Positions 26,441 through 34,974 are shown, counted from the first letter of the stretch. The stretch: DNA of 64,000 bases from Shimia sp039969785 (GCF_039969785.1 NZ_JBDVNC010000005.1:62001-126000); one strand, 5' to 3'. Notes: generated by a model not told the origin, from the sequence alone. Program-made: numbers and translations.

Positions 26441-27658
26441 CAAAACGGCTTCAAGCCCTTCTAAAAGCTGGTCAATTTCGTCCTTGCTTGTGTAATGCAC
26501 AAAACTCACTCGCAGCACACCCTTGGTCATATCAACATTCTGAGCTTCCAGCGCGCGAATGGCATAAAAATCGCCGCCTCCGGCCATAACTCCGTGATCC
26601 GCCAGTCTTGCGGCAAGGCTCTCGCCCGGCGTATTGGCCGCGATGGCCACTGTCGGGGCGCGCAGGCTAGCATCCTCCGGCCCGATCAGACGCACTGAAT
26701 TGCGGGATTTGACGAAATCCAAAACCGGTTGCAGCAGTTCGGTTTCATGTGCGCGCATCAGATCGTGAACGGCCGCCCCCGTGACGGCGGGTGTTTGCCC
26801 TAGAATGCCGTGATGGGCTGCCAATGCCTCTGTATAATCCACCATGCCGGCACAGGCCGCGACCTGCGCGTGATCCGGTCCTGCAGGTGTAAATCGCTTG
26901 TACAATGACTCAGCGTTGAAATAGTGCCCCTGATTTGGCAACAGCATTCCCAGATTGCGCCGGATCACCATCACGCCTTGATGCGGACCGTAAGTTTTAT
27001 AAGCCGAAAACAGATAGATGTCCGCTCCAAGTGCACCAACATCCGGCAAGCCGTGCGGCGCATAGCTGACGCCATCAACACACACAAACGCTCCGGACGC
27101 ATGCGCCAAAGACGAGATACGCGCAATTGGGTTGATCTCACCCACAACGTTGGAACAATGCGGCAAGCAAACCAACCGCACCCGGTCATCCAACAAATTG
27201 GCCAGATCCTCGGGATCAAGATGCCCCGTCTCGGGGTCAACACGCCATTCCCGGATTTCGATGCCGTCATCAGCCAATCGCCGCCATGGGCCGGAATTGG
27301 CCTCGTGGTCCTGATTGGTCACAATCACAACATCGCCCGGATCCATCCATTGCCGAAACGCCTGTGCCAGAACATAGGTGTTTTGCGTAGTTGATGGCCC
27401 AAAGCTGACCTCGTCATTTTCGACACCCAACATCGCCGCAAGCCGCGCCCGCGCCTCGTCCATTTCCGCACCAGCCAACTCTGACGCCTGATACGGCGCA
27501 TAGGGTTGCACCTTGCGTTGCTTATAAAACCGCGTCAGCCGGTTAATTACCTGCCCACAGGTATAGCTGCCACCGGCATTTTCGAAAAATGCCTGCCCAT
27601 TCAGCGATGGTTCTTCAAAGGCCGGAAACTGGCTTCGTACAAAATTGACATCAAGCAT
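26438..27658 (-). CDS. Class V aminotransferase / cysteine desulfurase-like protein
   Basis: This 406-residue PLP enzyme of fold type I has NAGGSYTCGQV near residue 28, SFGPSTTQNTYVLA (PLP phosphate contact, about 85-98), NQDHEANSGPW (His stacking on PLP, about 120), VDGVSYAPHG (Asp, about 199) and the Schiff-base Lys in FSAYKTYGPHQG (about 224). It lacks the clear catalytic-Cys loop of SufS or IscS, so it may be a lyase or aminotransferase acting on another amino acid. It lies 39 bases downstream of the HIT gene in the same direction. Confidence 0.82.
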   Translation of the reverse strand: MLDVNFVRSQFPAFEEPSLNGQAFFENAGGSYTCGQVINRLTRFYKQRKVQPYAPYQASELAGAEMDEARARLAAMLGVENDEVSFGPSTTQNTYVLAQAFRQWMDPGDVVIVTNQDHEANSGPWRRLADDGIEIREWRVDPETGHLDPEDLANLLDDRVRLVCLPHCSNVVGEINPIARISSLAHASGAFVCVDGVSYAPHGLPDVGALGADIYLFSAYKTYGPHQGVMVIRRNLGMLLPNQGHYFNAESLYKRFTPAGPDHAQVAACAGMVDYTEALAAHHGILGQTPAVTGAAVHDLMRAHETELLQPVLDFVKSRNSVRLIGPEDASLRAPTVAIAANTPGESLAARLADHGVMAGGGDFYAIRALEAQNVDMTKGVLRVSFVHYTSKDEIDQLLEGLEAVL

Positions 27659-27697
27659 ATGTCTTCTCCCTGGTCGGCCAGAAAATGGCGATCAAAC

Positions 27698-28114
27698 TTA
27701 TCCCAGCGCGGCCCGTATTTTATCTGCGTGGTCTTTCAGCTCTGAGAAATCGGCCATTGTTCCGGGTGGGCGCAGTTTGATCCCGTCGTGGCGTGGCAAC
27801 ACGTGATAATGCAAATGAAACACTTCTTGCCCACCTGCGGCTTCGTTGAACTGCTGCACCATCACACCCTCGGCATCAAAGGCTTTCATGACAGCATGCC
27901 CCATGCGCTGAACTGTCTTCAGGGTGGCCGACAATTGCGCGGGCGTCGCGTCCAGCATATTACGGCAGGCCGTTTTGGGAATGACCAGACAATGCCCATC
28001 TGCACGCGGCATGATATCCATAAAAACAAAGGTGTCTTCGTCCTCATAGAGCTTTTCACAGGGAATTTCCCCGCGCAGGATTTTGGCGAAAATATTGTCT
28101 TTGTCATAGGCCAT
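27698..28114 (-). CDS. HIT-family nucleotide hydrolase
   Basis: This 138-residue histidine-triad protein probably hydrolyses AMP-lysine-like or AMP-amide substrates. It begins KDNIFAKILRGEIPCEKL, a standard HIT opening, with FMDIMPRADGHCLVIPK and the triad FHLHYHVLPR (about 99-108). ATG at 28114 is preferred over an in-frame start 60 bases upstream because it matches the usual family N-terminus. It is separated from the acuI operon upstream by a terminator. Confidence 0.92.
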   Translation of the reverse strand: MAYDKDNIFAKILRGEIPCEKLYEDEDTFVFMDIMPRADGHCLVIPKTACRNMLDATPAQLSATLKTVQRMGHAVMKAFDAEGVMVQQFNEAAGGQEVFHLHYHVLPRHDGIKLRPPGTMADFSELKDHADKIRAALG

Positions 28115-28248
28115 CGCCAGACTCCTCGTATCTAATTTCAGGCGCAGGCTTTCACGCAAACCCGATAAGTTCAAGCGTCCGATGTGTTTGGTGAAAATCG
28201 CAATTCAATCCTGCCTGAAAACTGCTTCAAAAAAATTGACCCAAAAAC

Positions 28249-28283
28249 AAAAAGCCGCCCAAAAAAATGGGCAGCTTTCCTTT
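28249..28283 (-). terminator. Intrinsic terminator of the acuI-dmdA operon
   Basis: On the minus strand, AAAGCTGCCC (28278-28269) pairs with GGGCGGCTTT (28260-28251) around an AT-rich loop and is followed by TTTGTTTTT. It lies about 40 bases after the acuI stop and fits a strong rho-independent terminator reading in the direction of acuI. Confidence 0.85.
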
Positions 28284-28320
28284 TTCTTTTCCATTGGTGC
28301 ACCAGGGATGCGCCAACGAT

Positions 28321-29313
28321 TCAGGCGTTAACATCGACCAGTATGCGGCCCTGCACCTGACCTTTCAGAATATCCGCCCCCAACTGAGGCAAATCCGAAA
28401 GCGTTGCGGGCCGTATCATTGCCTCCAACTTGTCCATGGGCAGGTCGCTGGCCAAACGCTGCCATGCGCGTACACGATTGTCATATGGCTGCATGACCGA
28501 GTCGATGCCCAAAAGGTTCACACCGCGCAAGAGGAACGGAATCACCGTCGCGGGCAGGCCGGCCCCACCGGCCAATCCAACAGCCGCAACCGACGCCCCG
28601 TATTTCATCTGTCCCAGAACGCGCGCCAACATGGCTCCCCCCACAGCGTCCACACATCCGGCCCAGATTTCGCTTTCCAGCGGGCGCTTAACGGTCTCGT
28701 TGATCTCTTCGCGGGCGACAATCTGTGTCGCACCAAGCGATTTCAGGTAATCTGCGGACTCCGGACGCCCCGTGACGCCAGCCACTTCATATCCCAGATT
28801 AGCCAGAATGGCCGTGGCAACGGATCCGACACCGCCCGCCGCACCAGTTACCAAAACCGGACCGTCACCTTTGGTCATGCCGTGATCTTCCAGCGCCATA
28901 ACAGAAAGCATTGCCGTGAACCCGGCGGTCCCCACAGCCATCGCTGCCCGCGTATCCAACCCATCCGGCAGTGGCACCAACCAATCGGCCTTGACGCGCG
29001 CTTTCTGTGTATAGCCGCCCCAATGCGCTTCGCCGACACGCCAACCGGTCAAAACAACCTTGTCGCCCGGCTTGTAACGCGCATCGTCTGATGACTCGAC
29101 AGTGCCGGAAAAATCAATGCCCGGTACGTGCGGGTATTTTCGCACCAATCCGCCGCCCGGACCGATGCAAAGCCCGTCTTTGTAGTTCACCGTGGAATAA
29201 TCCACCGCAACCGTAACCTCTCCATCCGGCAGGTCATCCAGCCCGATATGTGTCACAGCGGCGTTGGTTTTGCCGCTTTCTTCGTCCTTGTTTACAATTA
29301 GTGCGTTGAACAT
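28321..29313 (-). CDS. acuI: Acryloyl-CoA reductase (NADPH), MDR family
   Basis: This 330-residue medium-chain dehydrogenase/reductase reduces acryloyl-CoA to propionyl-CoA, protecting cells from toxic acrylyl intermediates of DMSP breakdown. It has VNYKDGLCIGPGGG (about 42-55), HVPGIDFSGTVE (about 61-72), the NADPH loop VTGAAGGVGSVA (about 152-163) and RPLESEIWAGCVDAVGG. It shows no zinc-ligand set, as expected for this branch. ATG at 29313 has GAGGAG eight bases upstream. It lies 13 bases after dmdA, the arrangement I recall in Ruegeria pomeroyi. Confidence 0.92.
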   Translation of the reverse strand: MFNALIVNKDEESGKTNAAVTHIGLDDLPDGEVTVAVDYSTVNYKDGLCIGPGGGLVRKYPHVPGIDFSGTVESSDDARYKPGDKVVLTGWRVGEAHWGGYTQKARVKADWLVPLPDGLDTRAAMAVGTAGFTAMLSVMALEDHGMTKGDGPVLVTGAAGGVGSVATAILANLGYEVAGVTGRPESADYLKSLGATQIVAREEINETVKRPLESEIWAGCVDAVGGAMLARVLGQMKYGASVAAVGLAGGAGLPATVIPFLLRGVNLLGIDSVMQPYDNRVRAWQRLASDLPMDKLEAMIRPATLSDLPQLGADILKGQVQGRILVDVNA

Positions 29314-29326
29314 GTTGATGTTCTCC

Positions 29327-30430
29327 TCAAATCCAAAATTTTTCGCGCACCAAAGCCGGGCGCATTCCGTCGGGTGTTTCCACCTCGACCTTTGTTTCAT
29401 CATCCCAATGGGTCATGCGGATCATGCCGATCGCAACATTGGTTTCAAAATCCGGCGACCAGGCAGCAGACGTGACCTGCCCGACGCGTTTGCTATTGGA
29501 ATAGACTGGCCACACCCGGTCACATACCGGAACCGGATCGCCGCTGATGGCTATTGCGCGGATTTGCTGAACCGGACCTTCGGTGGCTACCCGCAACAGC
29601 GCATCTCGCCCGATACAGCCAATTGCCGTGTGGGTATTACAGAACCGCCCCAACCCACATTCATGTGGTGTGTTGTCATCGGTCATGTCGTTGCCATAAC
29701 TCAGCAACCCACCTTCAATACGCTCAATCGCGCTTGGGCACCCTGCCCGCACGTTCAGATCCTGCCCGGCCTCAAACAGCTTGCGCCACAGCGGCATGCC
29801 CCTTTCGCGGCCCTCAACGTAGATTTCGAACCCGCCTTGTTTGGAATACCCAGAGCGCGCAATCACAACGTCGCGGCCCTGAAACTGATAGATTCCAAAG
29901 CGGAAAAACCGGATATCTCGCACGCTGTCCCCGAATACCCGTGCCAGCAAGTCATCCGCCTTGGGACCTTGAATCGCGAGCGGTGACACATCCGGTTCAT
30001 CCACCAGAACGTCCAGCCGCCAGCCGTTCACGACACCTTTGATCCAGAACAACAAATCGCTGTCCGCAATCGATACCCACCACCGGTCTTCGGACAATTT
30101 CACCGCCACCGGGTCATTCAGCATGCCGCCGGTTTCATCGACAATCGGGACATAACAACATTGCCCCGGCAACATGCCCCTCAGGTCACGCGGCGTCAGC
30201 ATCTGCATCAATCGCCCCGCATCCGGTCCGCGCAGCTCGACCTGACGTTCACACGACACATCCCAGACCTGCACATATTGTTTCAGATGGTGATAGTCCG
30301 CCTCAAGACTTTCAAAGACCGTTGGCAACAGCATGTGGTTATAAACCGTATAGGCTTTGACCCCCGCTGCCTCTACCCCTTCGGAAAACGGTGTGCGCCG
30401 CAATCGGCGCGATGGCGAAATCAGGACCAC
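29327..30430 (-). CDS. dmdA: DMSP demethylase
   Basis: This 367-residue GcvT-fold enzyme moves a methyl group from dimethylsulfoniopropionate to tetrahydrofolate, yielding methylmercaptopropionate. The opening SPSRRLRRTPFSEGVEAAG, YTVYNHMLLPTVFESL, GGMLNDPVAVKLSEDRWW, VSPLAIQGPKADDL, ARSGYSKQGGFEIYV and LLSYGNDMTDDNTPHECGLG all fit the DmdA pattern I remember from Ruegeria, not general GcvT. The start is a GTG at 30430, with GGGGGG six bases upstream, overlapping the DinB-gene stop by one base; a longer upstream frame is not credible. The length matches the known enzyme (about 364). Confidence 0.93.
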   Translation of the reverse strand: MVLISPSRRLRRTPFSEGVEAAGVKAYTVYNHMLLPTVFESLEADYHHLKQYVQVWDVSCERQVELRGPDAGRLMQMLTPRDLRGMLPGQCCYVPIVDETGGMLNDPVAVKLSEDRWWVSIADSDLLFWIKGVVNGWRLDVLVDEPDVSPLAIQGPKADDLLARVFGDSVRDIRFFRFGIYQFQGRDVVIARSGYSKQGGFEIYVEGRERGMPLWRKLFEAGQDLNVRAGCPSAIERIEGGLLSYGNDMTDDNTPHECGLGRFCNTHTAIGCIGRDALLRVATEGPVQQIRAIAISGDPVPVCDRVWPVYSNSKRVGQVTSAAWSPDFETNVAIGMIRMTHWDDETKVEVETPDGMRPALVREKFWI

Positions 30431-30939
30431 TATATCCCCCCCGGCATCATAAACAGATCGGTATCTCCCGGGTTTTGTCCTGCCTCTGTCAGCATGGCAT
30501 GGATTTGCCCGCGATGATGGGTCTGGTGATTGAACATATGCACCACACACATGGCCATCGGTGCCGTGACATCGCGGTTTGCTGCACCGGAGAACCAACT
30601 CAGATCGCGGGCCAGATCGTCTTGGTTGAGGGTATCTGCCCATTGCTGAATGCGGGTATCCATCCGAAATCGCTCTACACCCCAAACGGCCAGAGTTGGA
30701 TACAATCCCACGCTCTCAGCGATCCCGCCCTCAGGTTTCTCACCGTCATCAAACCGGCTCATCCACGCCTGATCCCCCCAAAGCAGGTGGTTCAACGTGT
30801 TCATGATCGACCCGAAAAACGCGCCCTTGTCGGCCCGCAACTGCGCCTCAGTCAACCGCTCGCATGCCGCTTTGACCTGAGTGTTCTGCCACGTATTATA
30901 ACGCGCCATCATCCCGCAATATTCCGGTGTGGCCAGCAT
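30430..30939 (-). CDS. DinB-family protein
   Basis: This 169-residue DinB-like four-helix protein has three His in family positions: SIMNTLNHLLWGDQAW (about 48-63), then a FNHQTHHRGQIHAML block (about 136-150). Such proteins bind a metal and often act with low-molecular thiols or as hydrolases. ATG at 30939 overlaps the DUF1326 stop (TGATG) with AAAGGG upstream, and its own stop overlaps the dmdA GTG. This tight coupling suggests it is made along with DmdA. Its function is unknown. Confidence 0.82.
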   Translation of the reverse strand: MLATPEYCGMMARYNTWQNTQVKAACERLTEAQLRADKGAFFGSIMNTLNHLLWGDQAWMSRFDDGEKPEGGIAESVGLYPTLAVWGVERFRMDTRIQQWADTLNQDDLARDLSWFSGAANRDVTAPMAMCVVHMFNHQTHHRGQIHAMLTEAGQNPGDTDLFMMPGGI

Positions 30940-31625
30940 CACCGCGGCCCTTTCCAGTCGATCTGGCAAATCTCGGCACTGCGTCCGCCAAAGTCCCAGA
31001 CCCGACCAAAGGCACGCACTCGGCCTTTGCTGGCGGTGGCAACGGTAATATCCGGTCCCATCCAGTATTTGGTGTTCTTGATCACAATCTCTTCGTCGGG
31101 ATCTTTGCCCTCAACCGGATAAACCACACCTTCGATTTTGCGGCCCACGGTGATGTGGCGCGTGTTGCCATCGGTTTCGTAGCTGACCGGCTGACGCTCA
31201 ACGCCAATCACTTCGCCGACCAGCACCTTGAACAGCCCCGTCGTGCCCTTAGCCTTGCCCGAGAAGATGTCGACCAAGGCGTGATACGCATCATGGCTGG
31301 CGCGTTCGTCAATAAACAACGCGACTTTCCAATTGCCCCGGCTCATCATTCCGGGAATTTCAATCAGCAACCCGATGTTCAGCCCGGACAAATCGACATC
31401 GCCATAATGGCCCTCATCGATCCGCACACCGCCCCAGGTCTGACAATGCCCCTCTGTTGGTGGATGCAGTCCCAAACTGACCACACAAGGGCAAAAAACC
31501 GTGCAGTTACAGTTCAGGATCAGCTCGCCCTTGACCTCCCATGGAACCGTGCCCAGCCCGGATTTATGTGCGTTCGGGTGCCGGTTGTCGATCCGGGTCG
31601 CCGCCTCAATTTGATCAGATGCCAT
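30939..31625 (-). CDS. DUF1326-domain protein
   Basis: This 228-residue protein carries the DUF1326 cysteine cluster CNCTVFCPCVVSLG (about 38-51), probably a metal site, followed by GHCQTWGGVRIDEGHYGD. No function is established for the family. It has no signal peptide or membrane helix. GGAGGAAA precedes the start. It lies 18 bases after the DUF2182 membrane gene; these two families are often paired, suggesting a joint metal or redox role. Confidence 0.88.
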   Translation of the reverse strand: MASDQIEAATRIDNRHPNAHKSGLGTVPWEVKGELILNCNCTVFCPCVVSLGLHPPTEGHCQTWGGVRIDEGHYGDVDLSGLNIGLLIEIPGMMSRGNWKVALFIDERASHDAYHALVDIFSGKAKGTTGLFKVLVGEVIGVERQPVSYETDGNTRHITVGRKIEGVVYPVEGKDPDEEIVIKNTKYWMGPDITVATASKGRVRAFGRVWDFGGRSAEICQIDWKGPR

Positions 31626-31643
31626 CTTATTTCCTCCAAAAAC

Positions 31644-32405
31644 TCAAAGCGCGCCAAACGCTACAAAGCCAGCGCCGCCCAACAACAAAACGCCCAAGGG
31701 GCGTGTGACCCATCGCCCGATATCGGGCAGTTTCTCCAAAACCATGACCAGCGTCGCGAGCCCCATAAAGGCGATGTTCATCACCCCTCCGACAAACCCC
31801 AACAGCATCAACGCCCAGCAACACCCAAGACATGTCAGCCCCAGCCGCACCCCATTACGCGGCGCGCCTTCATCCCAATGCTGCATAAAGAACATCAGCG
31901 GCATCCGGCATTTGCTCAGACAGGAGTCCTTAAGGGGCGAAAACTGATAAAGCCCGGCCCCGGCCAGCAAAACAGCAGACAAAAGATCGGACCGGCTGTC
32001 GCCAAAAACGCTGACAGCGCCTCCCAGAAACAGCGCCATCTGCAACCCGGCTGCAAGAACCGAAAACCCAATCCATACGCTCAGGTATCCAACAACCAAT
32101 TGCCCGAAATCCGCACCCGATGCCGATTTTGCAAGGTCATCATAAGTGGCAAAGGCTGGCAAAGCCGTGGGTGCCATCATCGCTGTCGACATCAGCATCC
32201 ACATGCTCAGGATACGCAGAAAACCCTCCGCATCCGGTGTGACAACACACAAGCTGGCCCAGAAATCTGCGCCATAAACCGTTCCCGCATCGCGCAAATC
32301 AGCAGGCAACGCCATCAGGAACAACGCACTCCACGCGGCCAGAATAGCGCCAAACAAGGCGAGCCAATGCAAGCCGGTCATGGCGCGAATGCGATCTGCA
32401 ATCAT
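31644..32405 (-). CDS. DUF2182 integral membrane protein
   Basis: This 253-residue membrane protein has about six helices (about 12-32, 66-88, 102-130, 138-152, 184-210 and 230-250). It contains the family elements LSMWMLMSTAMMAPTALP (about 67-84), YQFSPLKDSCLSKCRMPL (about 153-170) and LGLTCLGCCWALM. The Cys and Met content suggests metal or thiol chemistry. It is the first gene of the operon running to acuI, and its start lies 91 bases from the divergent GntR gene with inverted-repeat operators between. Confidence 0.87.
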   Translation of the reverse strand: MIADRIRAMTGLHWLALFGAILAAWSALFLMALPADLRDAGTVYGADFWASLCVVTPDAEGFLRILSMWMLMSTAMMAPTALPAFATYDDLAKSASGADFGQLVVGYLSVWIGFSVLAAGLQMALFLGGAVSVFGDSRSDLLSAVLLAGAGLYQFSPLKDSCLSKCRMPLMFFMQHWDEGAPRNGVRLGLTCLGCCWALMLLGFVGGVMNIAFMGLATLVMVLEKLPDIGRWVTRPLGVLLLGGAGFVAFGAL

Positions 32406-32452
32406 ATCGCATCCCCTCCCGGATTATTGCGACTCACTCTCTTGATATTAAA

Positions 32453-32496
32453 TTGTCAGACATTTAAACTTCGATCAAACATTAAATGTAAGACAT
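32453..32496. promoter_or_regulatory. Inverted-repeat operator, probable GntR/FadR sites
   Basis: Two FadR-like sites, TTGTCAGACAT (32453-32463) and ATGTAAGACAT (32486-32496), lie in inverted arrangement. The wider arms TGTCAGACATTTAA (32454-32467) and TTAAATGTAAGACA (32482-32495) match at 13 of 14 positions. The second site ends at the base before the regulator's ATG, so binding would block its translation start region as well as the divergent operon promoter. This fits autorepression plus control of the DUF2182-dmdA-acuI operon. Confidence 0.7.
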
Positions 32497-33231
32497 ATGA
32501 AAATTGACCCAAAAAATCGCGCCGACCTTTCCGCGCAAATCGCCAAAGCCATCCGGGATGCGATCATCTCGGGCGACCTGATTGTAGACGAACGCCTGCC
32601 GTCAGAATCCGAACTGGCCGATCAGTTTGACGTGTCTCGCCCGACCGTGCGCGAAGCCCTAAAACGTCTGGCCGCGCAAAACCTGATCCGCACACAACGC
32701 GGCGCGACCGGGGGCGCATTTGTGCGTCGGCTCGATTACGACGAAGCCCAATCCCAGCACGTCACAACATCCCGCCTGCTGTTGTCGATGAACGCTGTGG
32801 ACTTTCAGACCGCCTGCGAAGCCCGTTTTGCGTTGGAAAGGGCCTGTTCGCCTCTGTCTGCCGAACGTCGCTCGCCCGACCATCTGGCCACGATGCGTGC
32901 CGAGATTCACCGCCAGTCGCAACCGGGCCTGTCGGACGAAGGGTTTTGTGACAGCGATGTCGCCTTTCACCGCGCCCTTGTCGATGGCGCGGGCAATCCG
33001 GTGTTGTCGTATCAACTGGCCGGCGCAGTTGAGGCAATGCAACCTCTGATGAATATGATCACCTTTACGGCGCGCTCCCGCGAGGAAATCATTTCGCTGC
33101 ATGCCAGGATCGCTGACGCCATCGAGGCCAGTGATGCGACCGCAGCCGATGCCGCGCTGTCCGAGCTGACCACTTACACTTTGTCTTTGGGTCAAAAAGC
33201 GATGGCCGCACGCGCGGCCCGGTCACATTAG
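32497..33231 (+). CDS. GntR/FadR-family transcriptional regulator
   Basis: This 244-residue regulator has the winged helix ESELADQFDVSRPTVREALKRL (split about 47-68) with RTQRGATGGAFVR as the wing, and a C-terminal FCD ligand domain (about 100-235) with DVAFHRALVDGAGNPVL and HARIADAIEASDA, whose Asp and His residues can bind metal. It is divergent from the operon containing dmdA and acuI; a GntR-family gene is also linked to dmdA in R. pomeroyi as I recall. The effector may be an acyl-CoA or acrylate. No ribosome site precedes the ATG; an operator site abuts it. Confidence 0.9.
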   Translation: MKIDPKNRADLSAQIAKAIRDAIISGDLIVDERLPSESELADQFDVSRPTVREALKRLAAQNLIRTQRGATGGAFVRRLDYDEAQSQHVTTSRLLLSMNAVDFQTACEARFALERACSPLSAERRSPDHLATMRAEIHRQSQPGLSDEGFCDSDVAFHRALVDGAGNPVLSYQLAGAVEAMQPLMNMITFTARSREEIISLHARIADAIEASDATAADAALSELTTYTLSLGQKAMAARAARSH

Positions 33232-33384
33232 GGCGCGCTGTCGCTACTGTGCCACTCTCCGCCTATCAGGTCACAACACCGTGGGGTCGGTTTTCGAAAC
33301 GGATCCAAGTGTGTATCGTTTGCCAAACTCACGTTTTCACGCGGCACAGATGTGCTGTTTGGATGTAGGGAATTGGAGAAAGTC

Positions 33385-33879
33385 ATGAACGCACCTTTCT
33401 ACAACCGTCGCGCCTTTCTAAAGTCAGCCGGGCTTGCCGCTTCGGCTCTCATCGGGGCGCAAATGGGTCTGGTGTCGCCTGCTTTTGCCAAAACCTACAA
33501 ACCCACCCGCACCATGCGCGGTGGAAGCAACAACTACCGCCCAAATGCGCCTATGGTGGATAAACTGGGAGATGGATTCTGGATTTCGGGCAAGGTCCGT
33601 CAGGCGGGCAATGGTGCCCCTCTGTCCGGGGTGCGCATTCAGATCTGGGCTGCCACCACAATTGGCGGCGAACGCGAACCGCGCAATCATGGCAGCGTGC
33701 TGACCGCGCGTGACGGGTCGTACCGAATGGAGATGATGCAAATCGTGCCCAATTTCGGCCAACCCCATGCGCATCTCGCCTATGATGACGCCGCCTTTGA
33801 AACTGTGTTTCTGCGCCCGGTTATGAAAAGCGCGCGCGACACGTCGCTCAAAGTCGACTTTGTGCTGAAACACGCCTGA
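33385..33879 (+). CDS. Tat-exported intradiol-dioxygenase-like protein
   Basis: This 164-residue protein has a twin-arginine signal (NRRAFLKSAGLAASALIG, cleaved after AFA near residue 35) and a small beta-sandwich like the intradiol ring-cleavage dioxygenase fold: FWISGKVRQ, GVRIQIWAA, TARDGSYRME and GQPHAHLAYDD. The His-x-His of PHAHL matches part of the iron site, but the usual Tyr ligands are not evident, so dioxygenase activity is doubtful. ATG at 33385 is preferred over 33352, with GGAG in front. It is followed after 13 bases by a membrane haem-type protein. Confidence 0.75.
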   Translation: MNAPFYNRRAFLKSAGLAASALIGAQMGLVSPAFAKTYKPTRTMRGGSNNYRPNAPMVDKLGDGFWISGKVRQAGNGAPLSGVRIQIWAATTIGGEREPRNHGSVLTARDGSYRMEMMQIVPNFGQPHAHLAYDDAAFETVFLRPVMKSARDTSLKVDFVLKHA

Positions 33880-33892
33880 ACCGGAGCCGATT

Positions 33893-34540
33893 ATGGCATC
33901 CCGACCTACGCCTAAGTCAGCCAGACCCACACTAATTTGGCTGGCACTTTTGGGCGCGATGACGATGCCGATCATAATCGCAGCCTTCAGCCCCTACCTC
34001 GCTTATCGCGACCCGGCCTACATTATTGCTGGCTTTGCAGGTATCATCTGCCTCGCACTCTTCCTGATCCAGCCCTTGTTTGCCGCAGGCTATCTGCCCG
34101 GCTTACACCCGATGGGCGCCCGGCGCTGGCACCGCGGCATTGGTTCGGCAATTTTTCTGTGCGTCGTCCTGCACATTGGCGGGCTCTACATCACCAGCCC
34201 ACCTGACACGCTCGACGCCCTGATGCTGGTCGCGCCAACCCCCTTTTCCGTCTACGGCGTCCTTGCCACTTTGGGCCTCTTACTGACCGCTCTGCTGCTG
34301 ATCCTGCGCCGGAAACGCACCCTGCGTTATCCATTGTGGCGCATGCTTCACAACGTTCTGGCGTTAGGCATCGTTGGGGCCACCATCATTCACGCGCTCC
34401 AGATCCAGGGCACGATGGGACCCATTTCAAAATGGTTGCTATGCGGCGCGGTACTTGTGGTGACATGTGCAACGTTGCTTGATCAACGCCTGATCCGACC
34501 CAGTCGCGCCCGGCGCCATGCGCTGAACCACAACAATTGA
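33893..34540 (+). CDS. Ferric-reductase-like transmembrane protein
   Basis: This 215-residue protein has six predicted helices (about 14-36, 42-62, 83-103, 116-136, 147-166 and 177-195). Paired His for b-type haem appear in RRWHRGIGSAIFLCVVLHIGG (split, about 81-101) and LWRMLHNVLALGI, ATIIHALQ. It resembles the membrane domain of ferric reductases and MsrQ and has no FAD or NAD domain. It probably passes electrons to the exported partner made by the preceding gene, by analogy with MsrP-MsrQ; that link is inference. Confidence 0.75.
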   Translation: MASRPTPKSARPTLIWLALLGAMTMPIIIAAFSPYLAYRDPAYIIAGFAGIICLALFLIQPLFAAGYLPGLHPMGARRWHRGIGSAIFLCVVLHIGGLYITSPPDTLDALMLVAPTPFSVYGVLATLGLLLTALLLILRRKRTLRYPLWRMLHNVLALGIVGATIIHALQIQGTMGPISKWLLCGAVLVVTCATLLDQRLIRPSRARRHALNHNN

Positions 34541-34574
34541 CCGAAATGCTTGCGACTCGTGCCCAGCTTGCCTA

Positions 34575-34905
34575 TTTAAGGGATGTTCCCTCGGGAACTA
34601 TGAACATAAACGCGCTCGCAATAAGCGGATCGGACCCGGGGGCGGTACCCGGCGTCTCCACCAACCATCCTTCATTTGGGGATCGATGGGGACGAAATAG
34701 GATCGACGGACGTCTAAAGGAGTTAGCTTTGTTTCGGCTGTCTGCCACCGTTATCGGCGAAACTTGTACAATTGCAAATGACAATCGTGCTCCGGCAATG
34801 GCAGTAGCAGCGTAAGCTGTTAATGTCGCCGAAACTTAACTCCTTGGGTTTAGCGACCTGAGGCGGGGTTCGCAGGCACCTGGCAACAGAAGCCTGCACT
34901 TCCAA
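34575..34905 (+). ncRNA. ssrA: Two-piece (permuted) tmRNA
   Basis: This RNA rescues stalled ribosomes. The gene is permuted as in other alphaproteobacteria: the acceptor piece comes first, with a T-arm-like segment and CGTCTCCACCA ending at 34663, then a spacer, then the coding piece beginning GGGGACG at 34688. The seven bases GGGGACG pair with CGTCTCC to form the acceptor stem. The tag frame runs 34774-34815. The coding piece closes with the hairpin GCAGGC to GCCTGC near 34870-34895. Outer boundaries are approximate. Confidence 0.93.
34774..34815 (+). other. tmRNA tag reading frame
   Basis: The resume codon GCA at 34774 opens the tag ANDNRAPAMAVAA, ending with TAA at 34813-34815. Added to the tRNA-borne alanine, it makes the degradation tag seen by ClpXP and ClpAP. 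The upstream AND region is the SspB contact and the AVAA end is the ClpX contact; an alpha-type SspB gene lies 2.9 kb away at 37665. Confidence 0.93.
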
Positions 34906-34974
34906 AATTAACCTGCTGAACACCATTTGCCGTTAGATTCGAGCCTGAAATGCAATGCAACTCAGGTATTCATC

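Noticed and set aside
26071..26454. Alternative minus-strand frame across the photolyase start
   Set aside because: The photolyase frame has family motifs and a ribosome site; this one has none.
28267..29091. Long plus-strand frame of 274 codons over acuI
   Set aside because: It is antisense to a gene with clear motifs and has an unlikely composition.
30927..32507. Plus-strand open frame of 526 codons
   Set aside because: It runs antisense to DUF1326 and DUF2182 genes; Gln/His/Arg-rich composition is typical of shadow frames in GC-rich DNA.
34537..34815. Plus-strand open frame of 92 codons
   Set aside because: It lies over the tmRNA; only the last 13 codons are a real tag frame.
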